From: Micromonospora chalcea
GTDB lineage: Bacteria; Actinomycetota; Actinomycetes; Mycobacteriales; Micromonosporaceae
Reading direction: 5' to 3'
DNA: 64,000 bases
Assembly: GCF_002926165.1 (NCBI RefSeq)
Contig: NZ_MAGP01000121.1
Coordinates: 62,001-126,000, forward strand
The notes beneath the pieces were generated by a model. The model made no database searches. It was given only the letters and a program-made list of their open reading frames with translations, and was not told the origin of the DNA. A program made the position numbers and the translations under genes. Of this stretch, positions 6,910 to 15,606 are shown in pieces (position 1 is the stretch's first letter; every line of letters begins with the position of its first letter).

Positions 6910-8315
6910 GCTGCCGATCCTTCCAGTGCCGTGATGATCTCTTCGGCCGCCGTCTCGCCGGAGCGGACGCACACCGGGATGCCGACGCCGTCGTAGCCGG
7001 CCCCGGCCACCGCAAGCGTCGGGTACGCGGCGCGCAGCGCCGCCCGGACCGCCGTGACCCGGGCGGTGTGCCCGGGCGTGTACTGGGGCAGCGCGCCGCC
7101 CCACCGCTGCACGTGCCGGGCCACCGGCGTCGGCAGCGGCGCGCCGAGCACCGCCGACAGCTCCCGGTGCACCGCGTCGGCCAGGTCGTCGTCGGTGAGC
7201 TGCAGCGACGTCTCGTCGCCGTACCGGCCGACCGAGGCGCGCACCAGCGCCAGCCCGTCCGGCCGCCGCAGGTGCCCCCACTTGGTGGTGAAGAACGTGG
7301 ACGCCTTGATCGTCAGCCCCTCACCGGCCGGCACCAGGAAGCCGGACAGCTCCGGCAGGGCCGGACCGGGCAGGGCCAGGGTGATCAGGGCGACGCTGGC
7401 GTAGTCGAGCGCACCGACAGTGTCGGCCGCCTCGGGCGCGGCGGCGGCGAGCAGCCGGGCGGCCGGGCGGGCCGGCACCGCGAGCAGCACCGCGTCGGCC
7501 TCGACGTGCTCGGCGTCGCGGGTCGGCCCGACGGTGAGCCGCCATCCGGCCGGGGTGCGGCGCAGCTCGCGTACCGCGGCGCCGCGCCGGATCGTCGCGC
7601 CGCTCGCCGTCGCCGCCGCCTCGACAAGCGTGCTCAGCCCACCGGCGAGGGTGCCGAAGACCGGGGCGCCGGGCGCGCGCGGCGCGGCGGCCTGCGCGGC
7701 GCGTACCGCACCGACGAGCGTGTGCTCGGCGCGTGCCGCGCGGGCCAGCGCCGGCATCGTGGTGACCAGCGACAGGTCGTCGGCCCGCCCCGCGTACACG
7801 CCGCCGAGCATCGGGTCCACGAGGCGGTCCACCACCGCGTCACCGAGACGCTTGCGGACCAGCTCGCCGACCGAGGTGTCCTCACCGTCGGCCAGCAACG
7901 GGTGGCCCGCGTCGCGGTCGGCGTCCGCGGCCGGCGGCGCGACCGCCGCCACCTTCTCCAGATCCCCGGGTACGCCGACGAGCGTCCCGCCCGGCACCGG
8001 GCGCAACGTGCCGTCGACGAGCAGGGCGGCCTGCCCGACGGTCGGGTGCACGATCGCCTCGGCCAGGCCGAGGCGCCGGGCCAGCGTCACCGCCGCCGAC
8101 TCGCCACCGGCCGGGTCGCGCATCAGGAACGACTCCGCGCCGAACTCGACCGGCCCGCCTGCGAGCTCACCGGTGAACAGCTTGCCGCCGAGGCGGCCGG
8201 ACTGCTCGTACACGGTGACCGCGGTGCCCTCGGGAGCGCTGTCGCGCAACCGGACGGCGGCGGCCAGCCCGGTGATCCCGCCACCGACGATCGCCACCCG
8301 CCACGGTCGCACCAC
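6906..8315 (-). CDS. hemY: Coproporphyrinogen III/protoporphyrinogen oxidase HemY (CgoX)
   Basis: A 469-residue FAD-dependent oxidase. The dinucleotide-binding motif VAIVGGGITGLAAAVRL is at the N-terminus, followed by SGRLGGKLFTGE; the central PMLGGVYAGRADDLSL and C-terminal LAVAGAGYDGVGIPVCVRSG motifs are typical. In organisms with HemQ the substrate is coproporphyrinogen III, oxidised to coproporphyrin III. Two consecutive GTG codons (8315 and 8312) could start it. It begins 9 bp after hemE and overlaps hemQ. Confidence 0.95.
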   Translation of the reverse strand: MVRPWRVAIVGGGITGLAAAVRLRDSAPEGTAVTVYEQSGRLGGKLFTGELAGGPVEFGAESFLMRDPAGGESAAVTLARRLGLAEAIVHPTVGQAALLVDGTLRPVPGGTLVGVPGDLEKVAAVAPPAADADRDAGHPLLADGEDTSVGELVRKRLGDAVVDRLVDPMLGGVYAGRADDLSLVTTMPALARAARAEHTLVGAVRAAQAAAPRAPGAPVFGTLAGGLSTLVEAAATASGATIRRGAAVRELRRTPAGWRLTVGPTRDAEHVEADAVLLAVPARPAARLLAAAAPEAADTVGALDYASVALITLALPGPALPELSGFLVPAGEGLTIKASTFFTTKWGHLRRPDGLALVRASVGRYGDETSLQLTDDDLADAVHRELSAVLGAPLPTPVARHVQRWGGALPQYTPGHTARVTAVRAALRAAYPTLAVAGAGYDGVGIPVCVRSGETAAEEIITALEGSAA

Positions 8316-8324
8316 TGTCGCCTC

Positions 8325-9416
8325 CTAGCGCTCCGGTCGCGCGGTCAGCTCGTGCACCAGCGCGACCACCCGGGTCAGCACCTCGGGGTCGGTCTCCGGC
8401 AGGACGCCGTGGCCGAGGTTGAACACGTGGCCGGGAGCGGCCCGGCCCTGCTCGACGATGCGCCGCACCTCGGTCTCCACCACCGGCCAGGGCGCGAGCA
8501 GCACGGTCGGGTCGAGGTTGCCCTGCACCGCCTTGTCCGGCCCGATCCGGCCGGTGGCGACGTCCAGCGGCGTACGCCAGTCCACGCCCACCACGTCGGC
8601 GCCGGCCTCGCCCATCGCGCCGAGCAGCTCGCCGGTGCCCACCCCGAAGTGGATCCGCGGCACGCCGGAGTCAGCGAGCCCGCCCAGCACGTACGTCGAG
8701 TGCGGCAGCACGAAGCGGCGGTAGTCGGCCTCGGAGAGCGCGCCGGCCCACGAGTCGAACAGCTGCACCGCGGAGACCCCGGCGTCGATCTGCACCTGGA
8801 GGAACGCCAGCGTCACCTCGGCCAGCCGGGCGCACAGCGCGTGCCACAGGTCCGGGTCGCCGTACATCAGCGCCTTGGTCTTGGCGTGGGTACGCGACGG
8901 CCCGCCCTCGACCAGGTAGCTGGCGAGCGTGAACGGGGCGCCGGCGAAGCCGATCAGCGGGGTGTCGGCCAGCTCGACGACGAGCTGGCGGACCGCCTCG
9001 TCCACGTACGACACCTCGTCGCGGCCGATCGGGGAGATCCGCTCGACGTCGGCGGCGGTACGGATCGGCTCGGCCACCACCGGGCCGGTGCCGGGCACGA
9101 TGTCCAGGTCGATGCCGGCCGCGGCGACCGGCACCACGATGTCGCTGAACAGGATCGCCGCGTCCACGCCGTGCCGGCGCACCGGCTGGAGCGTGATCTC
9201 GGTGACCAGGTCCGGCCGGCGGCAGGACTCCAGCATCGGCACGTTCGCCCGGATCTCGCGGTACTCCGGCAGCGACCGGCCGGCCTGGCGCATGAACCAG
9301 ACCGGCGTGTGCGGGCCCGGCTCGCGCCGGCAGGCGCGCACGAAGGGCGAGTCGGCCGGCCCGCCGCGGCGGGGTTCTCCGTCTCGGGCGGCAGTGCCCG
9401 TGGTGTCGGTGGTCAT
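8325..9416 (-). CDS. hemE: Uroporphyrinogen decarboxylase HemE
   Basis: A 363-residue enzyme that decarboxylates uroporphyrinogen III to coproporphyrinogen III. Signature segments are TPVWFMRQAGRSLPEYRE near the N-terminus, the conserved ILFSDIVVP, GFAGAPFTLASYLVEGG, QLFDSWAGAL and FNLGHGVLPETDP. ATG 9416 (MTTDTTG) is chosen because conserved sequence begins shortly after it; CACGAT 7 bp upstream resembles the leaderless -10 elements of this genome. It leads the heme operon. Confidence 0.95.
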   Translation of the reverse strand: MTTDTTGTAARDGEPRRGGPADSPFVRACRREPGPHTPVWFMRQAGRSLPEYREIRANVPMLESCRRPDLVTEITLQPVRRHGVDAAILFSDIVVPVAAAGIDLDIVPGTGPVVAEPIRTAADVERISPIGRDEVSYVDEAVRQLVVELADTPLIGFAGAPFTLASYLVEGGPSRTHAKTKALMYGDPDLWHALCARLAEVTLAFLQVQIDAGVSAVQLFDSWAGALSEADYRRFVLPHSTYVLGGLADSGVPRIHFGVGTGELLGAMGEAGADVVGVDWRTPLDVATGRIGPDKAVQGNLDPTVLLAPWPVVETEVRRIVEQGRAAPGHVFNLGHGVLPETDPEVLTRVVALVHELTARPER

Positions 9417-9478
9417 CGCGGCAATCGTGCCACGCCCCCGGCAGGCGCCCGCGCTCACCGTCCGCATTTGTGACGTAG

Positions 9479-9530
9479 AAGGAAGGGCCCCCGCTTAACG
9501 CCTCCGGTAGAGGAAGGGCCCCTTCTTAAC
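9479..9530. repeat. 52-bp intergenic element, copy 2
   Basis: This copy is in the opposite orientation to copy 1: two AAGG(G)CCCC...CTTAAC half-units separated by GCCTCCGGTAG. It is the only copy in a divergent intergenic region (between hemE and the DUF3000 gene), so here it lies upstream of both genes rather than at a stop codon. Confidence 0.8.
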
Positions 9531-9576
9531 CGTCGATCACCCGGCGCGCCGTCGCGCGCCGTACGGTGGGCGCGCA

Positions 9577-9582
9577 TAGGCT
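9577..9582 (+). promoter_or_regulatory. Leaderless -10 element (TAGGCT) of the DUF3000 gene
   Basis: TAGGCT ends 6 bp before the ATG at 9589. An intact promoter in front of an interrupted gene suggests the interruption is recent. Confidence 0.5.
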
Positions 9583-9588
9583 GCCCGC

Positions 9589-10158
9589 ATGGCCCCCCCG
9601 ATCGCGCTCCCGGAAACGTTCGCTCGCGCGGTCGCGGGGCTGCGGTCGGCGACACCCCGCCCGGAGATCATCCTGGAGGAGGTCGGCGCGCCCCAGCGGC
9701 TGGCCCCGTTCGCGTTCGCGCTCTCCGCCGCCGTGATGCGCGACGACGACGAGGTGGCCACCGGCCGGCTGATCCTGCTGCACGACCCGGCCGGGCACGA
9801 GGCGTGGCAGGGCACGTTGCGGCTGGTCACGTACGTCACCGCCGAGCTTGAGGTCGACCTGGCCAGCGACCCGCTGCTGCCGGGCGTCGGCTGGACCTAG
9901 CTGACCGACGCGCTGGACGCGCAGGGCGCCGGGCACCGGGCGATCGGCGGCACCGTCACCCAGACGCTCTCCACCCGGTTCGGCGAGCTGGCCGGGCCGC
10001 CCGCCGCCGGTGACATCGAGATCCGCGCCTCCTGGACGCCGCTGCGCGCCGACCTGGGTCCGCACCTGCTCGGCTGGTGCACGCTGCTGGCCTCCACGGC
10101 CGGCCTGCCGCCGCCCGGCGTCACCGCGCTGCCCCGGCGTTCCGCCGGCGCCGCCTGA
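9589..10158 (+). pseudogene. DUF3000 family protein interrupted by an in-frame TAG
   Basis: Read continuously the frame encodes 189 codons of a DUF3000 protein (opening ALPETFARAVAGLRS, PEIILEEV; ending GWCTLLASTAGLPPPGVTAL). Codon 104 (9898-9900) is TAG, splitting GVGWT from LTDALDAQG. Homologues, as I recall them, have a tryptophan at this point (GW-x-WLT), so TGG to TAG is the simplest explanation. Sequence on both sides keeps full coding character and there is no frameshift. No start codon with a Shine-Dalgarno is evident for the second half. It may be a true nonsense mutation, a strain polymorphism, a sequencing error, or a suppressed amber codon. DUF3000 function is unknown; it sits between heme genes and rnd in many actinobacteria. 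Confidence 0.85.
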
Positions 10159-10180
10159 CCGCACCCGGCCGGATACGCGA

Positions 10181-10208
10181 AGGCCGCCCCGGCGAACCGG
10201 GGCGGCCT
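10181..10208. terminator. Bidirectional hairpin between DUF3000 and the next gene
   Basis: A perfect 12-bp stem (AGGCCGCCCCGG) with a CGAA tetraloop sits between two convergent genes, 22 bp after the DUF3000 stop and 14 bp from the opposing stop. No T-tract; probably a GC-type actinobacterial terminator serving both genes. Confidence 0.75.
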
Positions 10209-10222
10209 CGGGCGAGCACAGG

Positions 10223-11026
10223 TCAGAGATAGTTCTCGGCCTCGTCGCAGACCTTGTCCAGACCCTTGTTCGCCGCCTCGAAGGCAGCCCGGTCGCCACG
10301 CGACGCGGCGGCGATGGCGGTGGTCAGCTTGTCCAGGCAGCTCGCGATGACCTTCTTCTGCCGGGCCTGCTCGTCCCGGTCGTTCTTGGTGCCGGTCAGG
10401 TCCTGCTGGGTGTCCGACAGCCGCTCCTGCACCGTCTTCAGCTCACCCTTGAGCTTCTCGATCTCCTGCTGGTTCGCCGAGATGGTGCCGTCGCGCTGGC
10501 TGACCAGCCGCTGGGACTTGTCCAGCTCGCCGTTCGTGGAGACGTACAGGAAGGTCATCACGCCGCCGAAGACGAACAGCAACGCGGCGACGAGGCCGAG
10601 GACCAGCGGGGCCCACTTCCGGCCGCCGCCGGCGGGCGCGCCGCCGGCCGGTCCGTAGGGGCCGGGCGGCCCGGACATCGGCGGCGGGCCGTAGCCGGGG
10701 CCGGACACCGGCGGGGCGGACAGCGGCGGGGCCGACAGCGGCTGCGGGTAGCCGGGGCCGGAGACCGGCGGTACGGAGACCGGCGGCGCCGACATCGGCG
10801 GGGGCACCGGAGCGGCGCCCGGCGCGTAGCCCGGCTGGCCGGGCGCGGCGGGCTGGTATCCGCCGTACCCGGGTGCGCCGTCGGGCGCGGTGGGCTGGTG
10901 CAGGGTCGGGGCGGGCTGGTTCGGGTCGTGCTGCTGGGGCGCGGGCCGGCTGCCGTACACGTTGCCGTAGACCGTGCCCCCCGGCGCCGGGGGCGGGTTG
11001 TCGCCCCCGGCCGGTGGGTAGGACAT
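10223..11026 (-). CDS. Pro/Gly/Tyr-rich single-pass membrane protein with coiled coil
   Basis: A 267-residue protein in three parts: an N-terminal low-complexity cytoplasmic region (about 1-135) with repeated SAPPVSGPGY/PPMSGPP modules, one transmembrane helix (WAPLVLGLVAALLFVFGGVM), and an extracytoplasmic coiled coil (GELDKSQRLVSQRDGT, ERLSDTQQDLTGTKNDRD) ending with two cysteines (SCLDKL, KVCDEAEN) that could form a disulfide. ATG 11026 follows a GGAGG Shine-Dalgarno. No family or function recognised. It is downstream of, and co-oriented with, the protease gene. Confidence 0.85.
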   Translation of the reverse strand: MSYPPAGGDNPPPAPGGTVYGNVYGSRPAPQQHDPNQPAPTLHQPTAPDGAPGYGGYQPAAPGQPGYAPGAAPVPPPMSAPPVSVPPVSGPGYPQPLSAPPLSAPPVSGPGYGPPPMSGPPGPYGPAGGAPAGGGRKWAPLVLGLVAALLFVFGGVMTFLYVSTNGELDKSQRLVSQRDGTISANQQEIEKLKGELKTVQERLSDTQQDLTGTKNDRDEQARQKKVIASCLDKLTTAIAAASRGDRAAFEAANKGLDKVCDEAENYL

Positions 11027-11119
11027 GTCGTTCCTCCAGATGAGCTGGTCCCCCGCGGGGTGGCCCGATGGGCCGGGGTCGATGCGCTGCGGTCGCCCCA
11101 CACCGGCGTGGGCGACCGG

Positions 11120-12751
11120 TCAGCAGAGGCGGAACCGGTCGCAGGCGGTCTTGATCGGCACCGCCAACCCGATGCCCTCGGCGTTGCGGGCCTTGGCCGT
11201 GGCGATGCCGACGACCTCCTTGGCGCCGTTGATCACCGGGCCGCCGGAGTTACCGGGGTTGATCGGCGCGTCGAACTGGATCACCGGGCCGCCGCCGCGC
11301 TCGTCTTCGCGGAACGCGCTGACCACGCCCGTGGTGACGCTGTCCTGCAACCCGAGCGGCGCGCCGACCACGATGATCTGCTGGCCGGGCCGCACCGGAT
11401 CACTGGCCGCGACCAGACCGGCGAACTTGGCGGTGGTGCGCAACTGCGCCAGGTCCTTGTCCTTGTCGGTGGCGATGATCGTCGCCTCGAACCGCTGGTC
11501 CTTGCGCTCCAGGAACACCTTGCGCTCACCGGCGGTGAAGACCGACTCGACCACGTGGAAGTTCGTCAGCAGCGTGGTGCCGCCGCCGGACGGGGCCTTG
11601 CCGACGGCGAACGCCGTACCGGTGAACTGCCCGGCCCGCACCCGGAACACGCTCGGCAGCACCGCGCTGGCCACCGCCTCCGGGTTGAAGGCGGCTCCGG
11701 CCTGCTTCTCCAGGCTGCCGGCGCGCTGCTCCAGGCCGTCGAGCCGGCTGGCGTCCGCGCCCTGCCCCTCGGCCATCCGCTTGTCGGCGGCGGCGAGCCG
11801 GTCGTCGAGCCGGTAGATCTGGTACGCCTGCACGCCGCTGACCACCGCCAGCACGGCGGCCAGGGCCAGCGCCACCACCGCGAGCCGGCTGCGCCGGGGG
11901 GCGCGCTCCGGCGGGCCGAGCGGCGCGCCGAAGCCGGAGACCTGCTGACCCGGGTACGCCGCCGGCTGGGCGGGGTAGGACGGCGCGGACACCGGCTGGC
12001 CCGGATAGGCGGGCGCGGAGACCGGCCGGCCCGGGTAGGACGAGCCGGAGCCGGACGGGGCGCCGGAGTGCCGGTCCGCGTACGGCGACGAGGCCTGGCC
12101 CGGGAACGACTGTGAACCGGCGGGCGCCTGGCCCGGGTAGGCCGGGGCGGACTGGGCCGGTGCCGAGCCGTAGGAGGACTGCCCCGGCTGGGCCGACGGC
12201 GTGCCGTAGGAGGACTGACCCGGCTGGGCCGGCGCGCCGCCGAACGACGACGGGCCCGGCTGGGACGGCGCGGCGCCGAACGACGGCTGGGACGGCGCGG
12301 GCGGGGTCGCGAGACCCGACGACGCTGAGTAGGCGGCCGACGGCGACGCCCCGGCCGCGTCGGCGCGGCCCGGGTAACCGGCGGACGGCGGCGCGGCGGC
12401 CCGCGCCGGATAGCCCGCGCCCGAAGACGGGGCGGGGTAGCTCGTGCCCGAGGACGCCGGGTAGCTCCCCCCGGACGATCCCGGGTAGCTCGCGCCCGGC
12501 GACGTGGTCGGGTAGCTCGCGCCCGGCGAGGGGGCCGGGTAGCCCGTGCCCGGCGCCGCGTGGCCTCCGGTGCCGGCGCCGCTCCACGACGCACCGCTAC
12601 CGCCCGCTGCCGACCCGGGCACAGTCGGCCCGGACAGCGGAGCCGGACCGCCGGGCGGGTCGAAGCGTGGCGGCAGCGGGCCCGGCCGATCGGCCGTCGG
12701 GTCACCGCCCTGCCCCGGCACGCCGTCGCCGGTTCCGTACCCGCCTGTCAT
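11120..12751 (-). CDS. Membrane-anchored trypsin-like (S1C) serine protease
   Basis: A 543-residue protein. Residues 1-285 are a Pro/Ser/Tyr/Gly-rich cytoplasmic tail with repeats such as SPGASYP, QPGQSSYG and PVSAPAYPGQ; a transmembrane helix follows at about 290-308, then a short coiled coil and a trypsin-like domain (about 360-540). The catalytic triad reads His399 (TNFHVVES), Asp433 (KDKDLAQLR) and Ser502 (NPGNSGGPVI). No PDZ domain is present. ATG 12751 is preceded by GGGGAGGA. Probably a cell-surface quality-control or signalling protease; substrate unknown. Confidence 0.9.
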   Translation of the reverse strand: MTGGYGTGDGVPGQGGDPTADRPGPLPPRFDPPGGPAPLSGPTVPGSAAGGSGASWSGAGTGGHAAPGTGYPAPSPGASYPTTSPGASYPGSSGGSYPASSGTSYPAPSSGAGYPARAAAPPSAGYPGRADAAGASPSAAYSASSGLATPPAPSQPSFGAAPSQPGPSSFGGAPAQPGQSSYGTPSAQPGQSSYGSAPAQSAPAYPGQAPAGSQSFPGQASSPYADRHSGAPSGSGSSYPGRPVSAPAYPGQPVSAPSYPAQPAAYPGQQVSGFGAPLGPPERAPRRSRLAVVALALAAVLAVVSGVQAYQIYRLDDRLAAADKRMAEGQGADASRLDGLEQRAGSLEKQAGAAFNPEAVASAVLPSVFRVRAGQFTGTAFAVGKAPSGGGTTLLTNFHVVESVFTAGERKVFLERKDQRFEATIIATDKDKDLAQLRTTAKFAGLVAASDPVRPGQQIIVVGAPLGLQDSVTTGVVSAFREDERGGGPVIQFDAPINPGNSGGPVINGAKEVVGIATAKARNAEGIGLAVPIKTACDRFRLC

Positions 12752-12973
12752 GCTCGACCGTCCTCCCCGTCGGCTTCGCCGACGCCCCCGACCGCTGTCG
12801 TCCGGCCCTGTGCGCCGCTCGCGGCTCGATGGACCGTACCGGCGGAAACGGGCTTTGTCTCCCCCGCTGTCCGACCCTCTCACGGCCCCGCAACCCGGTT
12901 CGTTCCGGACACCTGACGGACACCGCGCCGACACGCGCCGGACCGGCTGCGCACACCGGATCGTCCGGCCTAC

Positions 12974-12979
12974 TAGGGT
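12974..12979 (+). promoter_or_regulatory. Leaderless -10 element (TAGGGT) of rnd
   Basis: TAGGGT ends 6 bp before the GTG at 12986, with no Shine-Dalgarno. The 234-bp gap between the protease start and rnd otherwise shows nothing I can identify. Confidence 0.5.
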
Positions 12980-12985
12980 TGTCAG

Positions 12986-14308
12986 GTGACCGACGAACCA
13001 CCCCTGCGCCGTCGGGCCGCCGAAAGCCGTACGGGAGAGGTCTCCGCCGATCCGACGTCGGCCCTGCCGGAGCCGGCGGACGCGGGGACCGAGACCGAGC
13101 CGGGCGCGGCCGTCCCCCTGACCGCGCCGCGCGACGGCACGCCCGCCCCGGTGGCCACACCGGCCGAGTTGAACGAGGTCGTGGCCCGTTTCGCGGGCGG
13201 CACCGGCCCGGTGGCCCTGGACGCCGAACGCGCCTCCGGCTACCGCTACAGCCAGCGCGCCTACCTGGTGCAGTTGCGCCGCGTCGGCGCCGGCACCGCG
13301 CTCATCGACCCGCTGCCGCTGCCCGACCTGTCCGCCCTCGACGAGGCGATCGCCGAGACCGAGTGGGTGCTGCACGCGGCCAGCCAGGACCTCGCCTGCC
13401 TGGCCGAGCTGGGTCTGCGCCCGCGCCGGCTGTTCGACACCGAACTGGCCGCCCGGCTGGCGGGATTCGAGCGGGTCGGCCTGGCCGCGCTGACCGAACA
13501 GCTGCTCGGGTTCAGCCTGGAGAAGCACCACTCCGCCGCGGACTGGTCCAGCCGGCCGCTGCCGGAGTCCTGGCTGACGTACGCGGCGCTGGACGTCGAG
13601 CTGCTGGTGGACCTGCGCGACGCGCTGGACGAGGAGCTGGGGCGGCAGGGCAAGTCCGGCTGGGCGGCGGAGGAGTTCGACGCGCTGGTGCGCAACGGCG
13701 CCCGTCCGCCGCGCGTGCGCGCCGAGCCGTGGCGGCGCACGTCCGGCATCCACCGGGTACGCGGCGCGCGCGCCCAGGCCCGGGTGCGGTCCCTCTGGTA
13801 CGCGCGGGACCAGATCGCCGCCCGCCGGGATGCCGCGCCGGGCCGGGTGCTGCCCGACTCGGCCATCGTGGCCGCCGCCGAGCTGGACCCGAAGGACGAG
13901 AAGACGCTGCTCACGCTCCCCGGTTTCGGTGGGCGCTCGGTGCGCCGGCTGGCACGTACCTGGCTGGCGGCGCTCGACGACGCGCGTCAGTTGCCGGACG
14001 ACGCGCTGCCGGTGAGCCCGACGGTGGAAGGGCCGCCTCCGCCGCACCGTTGGGCCGAGCGTGACCCGGTGGCGGCCGGGCGGCTGGCCCGGGCCCGGGA
14101 GGTGGTGGTCGGCACCGCCGCGGCGCACCGGCTGCCGGCGGAGAACCTGATCGCGCCGGACTCGATCCGCCGGCTGGCGTGGCAGCCGCCGGAGGAGATC
14201 ACCGACGACACCGTCGCGGAGGCGCTGCGCGCCTTCGGCGCTCGGGAGTGGCAGATCGGGCTGCTGCTGCCCGCTCTTACCGAGGCGCTGCGCACCCCCC
14301 AGCAGTAA
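12986..14308 (+). CDS. rnd: Ribonuclease D
   Basis: A 440-residue 3'-5' exoribonuclease. After an acidic N-terminal extension the DEDDy exonuclease domain shows motif I (VALDAERASGYRYSQRAY), motif II (WVLHAASQDLACL) and motif III (TYAALDVELLVDL), followed by an HRDC-type domain (ARDQIAARRDAAPGRVLPDS). Trims the 3' ends of tRNA and other structured RNAs. The adjacent DUF3000-rnd arrangement is conserved in actinobacteria. GTG start chosen from the leaderless element 6 bp upstream. Confidence 0.95.
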   Translation: MTDEPPLRRRAAESRTGEVSADPTSALPEPADAGTETEPGAAVPLTAPRDGTPAPVATPAELNEVVARFAGGTGPVALDAERASGYRYSQRAYLVQLRRVGAGTALIDPLPLPDLSALDEAIAETEWVLHAASQDLACLAELGLRPRRLFDTELAARLAGFERVGLAALTEQLLGFSLEKHHSAADWSSRPLPESWLTYAALDVELLVDLRDALDEELGRQGKSGWAAEEFDALVRNGARPPRVRAEPWRRTSGIHRVRGARAQARVRSLWYARDQIAARRDAAPGRVLPDSAIVAAAELDPKDEKTLLTLPGFGGRSVRRLARTWLAALDDARQLPDDALPVSPTVEGPPPPHRWAERDPVAAGRLARAREVVVGTAAAHRLPAENLIAPDSIRRLAWQPPEEITDDTVAEALRAFGAREWQIGLLLPALTEALRTPQQ

Positions 14309-14358
14309 CGTCGGTGGCAGGTGTGAGGTGGGCCACGCGGGGGGTGGTGCCGCGTTTG

Positions 14359-14376
14359 GTTACTGGCGAGTAGCAT
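14359..14376 (+). promoter_or_regulatory. Candidate operator/-10 region of the fadAB operon
   Basis: GTTACTGGCGAGTAGC (14359-14374) is an imperfect inverted repeat (TACT-GGCG-AGTA core) overlapping TAGCAT (14371-14376), a plausible -10. fadA starts 33 bp downstream behind a GGGAGG Shine-Dalgarno. A TetR-type repressor responsive to acyl-CoA is a reasonable guess for such a site; no regulator gene is adjacent. Confidence 0.4.
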
Positions 14377-14409
14377 CCGGGGAAATGCCCGTGCCGAGGG
14401 AGGCTCCAA

Positions 14410-15606
14410 GTGCCCCGTGAAGTCCGGGATGTCGTCTTCGTCGACGGCGTCCGTACCCCGTTCGGCAAGGCGGGTGGGATGTACGCCAACACCCGCGCCG
14501 ACGATCTGGTGATCCGCTGCATCCGCGAGCTGATGCGCCGCAACCCGCAACTGCCGCCGGAGAAGGTGGAGGAGGTGGCGATCGCCGCCACCACCCAGAT
14601 CGGTGACCAGGGCCTGACCATCGGCCGTACCGCCGCCCTGCTGGCCGGCCTGCCCAAGACCGTGCCGGGCTTCGCCATCGACCGGATGTGCGCCGGCGCG
14701 ATGACCGCCGTCACCACCGTGGCCAGCGGCATCGCCATGGGCGCGTACGACGTCGCGATCGCCGGCGGCGTCGAGCACATGGGCCGCCACCCGATGGGTG
14801 AGGGCGTCGACCCCAACCCGCGCATCGTCGCGGAGAAGCTCGTCGACCCGTCCGCCCTGGTGATGGGCTCCACCGCGGAGAACCTGCACGACCGGGTCCC
14901 GCACATCACCAAGGAGCGCACCGACGCGTTCGCGCTGGCGTCGCAGCAGAAGACCGCCAAGGCGTACGCCAACGGCAAGCTCCAGGGCGACCTGGTGCCG
15001 GTGGCGGTGCGCGACCCGGAGGCGGGCTGGGGCCTGGCCACAGTGGACGAGGCGCCCCGCGACACCTCGATGGAGAAGCTGGCCGGGCTGAAGACCCCGT
15101 TCCGGCCACACGGGAAGGTCACCGCGGGTAACGCGGCCGGCCTGAACGACGGCGCTACCGCCGCGCTGCTGGTGGCCGAGGAGACCGCTCGTGAGCTGGG
15201 CCTGCCGGTCGGCATGCGCCTGGTGTCGTTCGGCTTCGTCGGCGTCGAGCCCGAGGTGATGGGCGTCGGCCCGATCCCGTCGACCGAGAAGGCGCTGCGC
15301 ATCGCCGGCCTCAGCATCGACGACATCGGCCTGTTCGAGCTGAACGAGGCGTTCGCGGTGCAGGTGCTCGCCTTCCTCGACCACTTCGGCATCGCCGACG
15401 ACGACCCGCGGGTCAACCAGTGGGGCGGCGCGATCGCCATCGGTCACCCGCTCGCGTCCTCCGGCGTCCGGCTGATGACCCAGCTCGCCCGCCAGTTCGC
15501 CGAGCACCCCGAGGTCCGCTACGGCCTCACCGCCATGTGCATCGGCATCGGCATGGGCGGCACCGTGATCTGGGAGAACCCGCACTGGGAGGGTGGAGAC
15601 AAGTGA
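14410..15606 (+). CDS. fadA: Acetyl-CoA acyltransferase (3-ketoacyl-CoA thiolase) FadA
   Basis: A 398-residue thiolase catalysing CoA-dependent cleavage of 3-ketoacyl-CoA. The nucleophilic Cys lies in FAIDRMCAGAMTAV, and the C-terminal motifs are FELNEAFA, GGAIAIGHPLASSG and MCIGIGMGGTVIWE (second catalytic Cys). The GTG start has a GGGAGG Shine-Dalgarno. Its stop overlaps the fadB start (GTGA), as expected for subunits of the trifunctional beta-oxidation complex. Confidence 0.95.
   Translation: MPREVRDVVFVDGVRTPFGKAGGMYANTRADDLVIRCIRELMRRNPQLPPEKVEEVAIAATTQIGDQGLTIGRTAALLAGLPKTVPGFAIDRMCAGAMTAVTTVASGIAMGAYDVAIAGGVEHMGRHPMGEGVDPNPRIVAEKLVDPSALVMGSTAENLHDRVPHITKERTDAFALASQQKTAKAYANGKLQGDLVPVAVRDPEAGWGLATVDEAPRDTSMEKLAGLKTPFRPHGKVTAGNAAGLNDGATAALLVAEETARELGLPVGMRLVSFGFVGVEPEVMGVGPIPSTEKALRIAGLSIDDIGLFELNEAFAVQVLAFLDHFGIADDDPRVNQWGGAIAIGHPLASSGVRLMTQLARQFAEHPEVRYGLTAMCIGIGMGGTVIWENPHWEGGDK

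Noticed and set aside
11120..14128. A continuous minus-strand frame of about 1000 codons through the protease gene and the region opposite rnd
   Set aside because: Only the part from 12751 to 11120 codes; the upstream part is antisense to rnd, has no ribosome site and is Arg/Gly-rich, as expected of the complement of GC-rich coding DNA.
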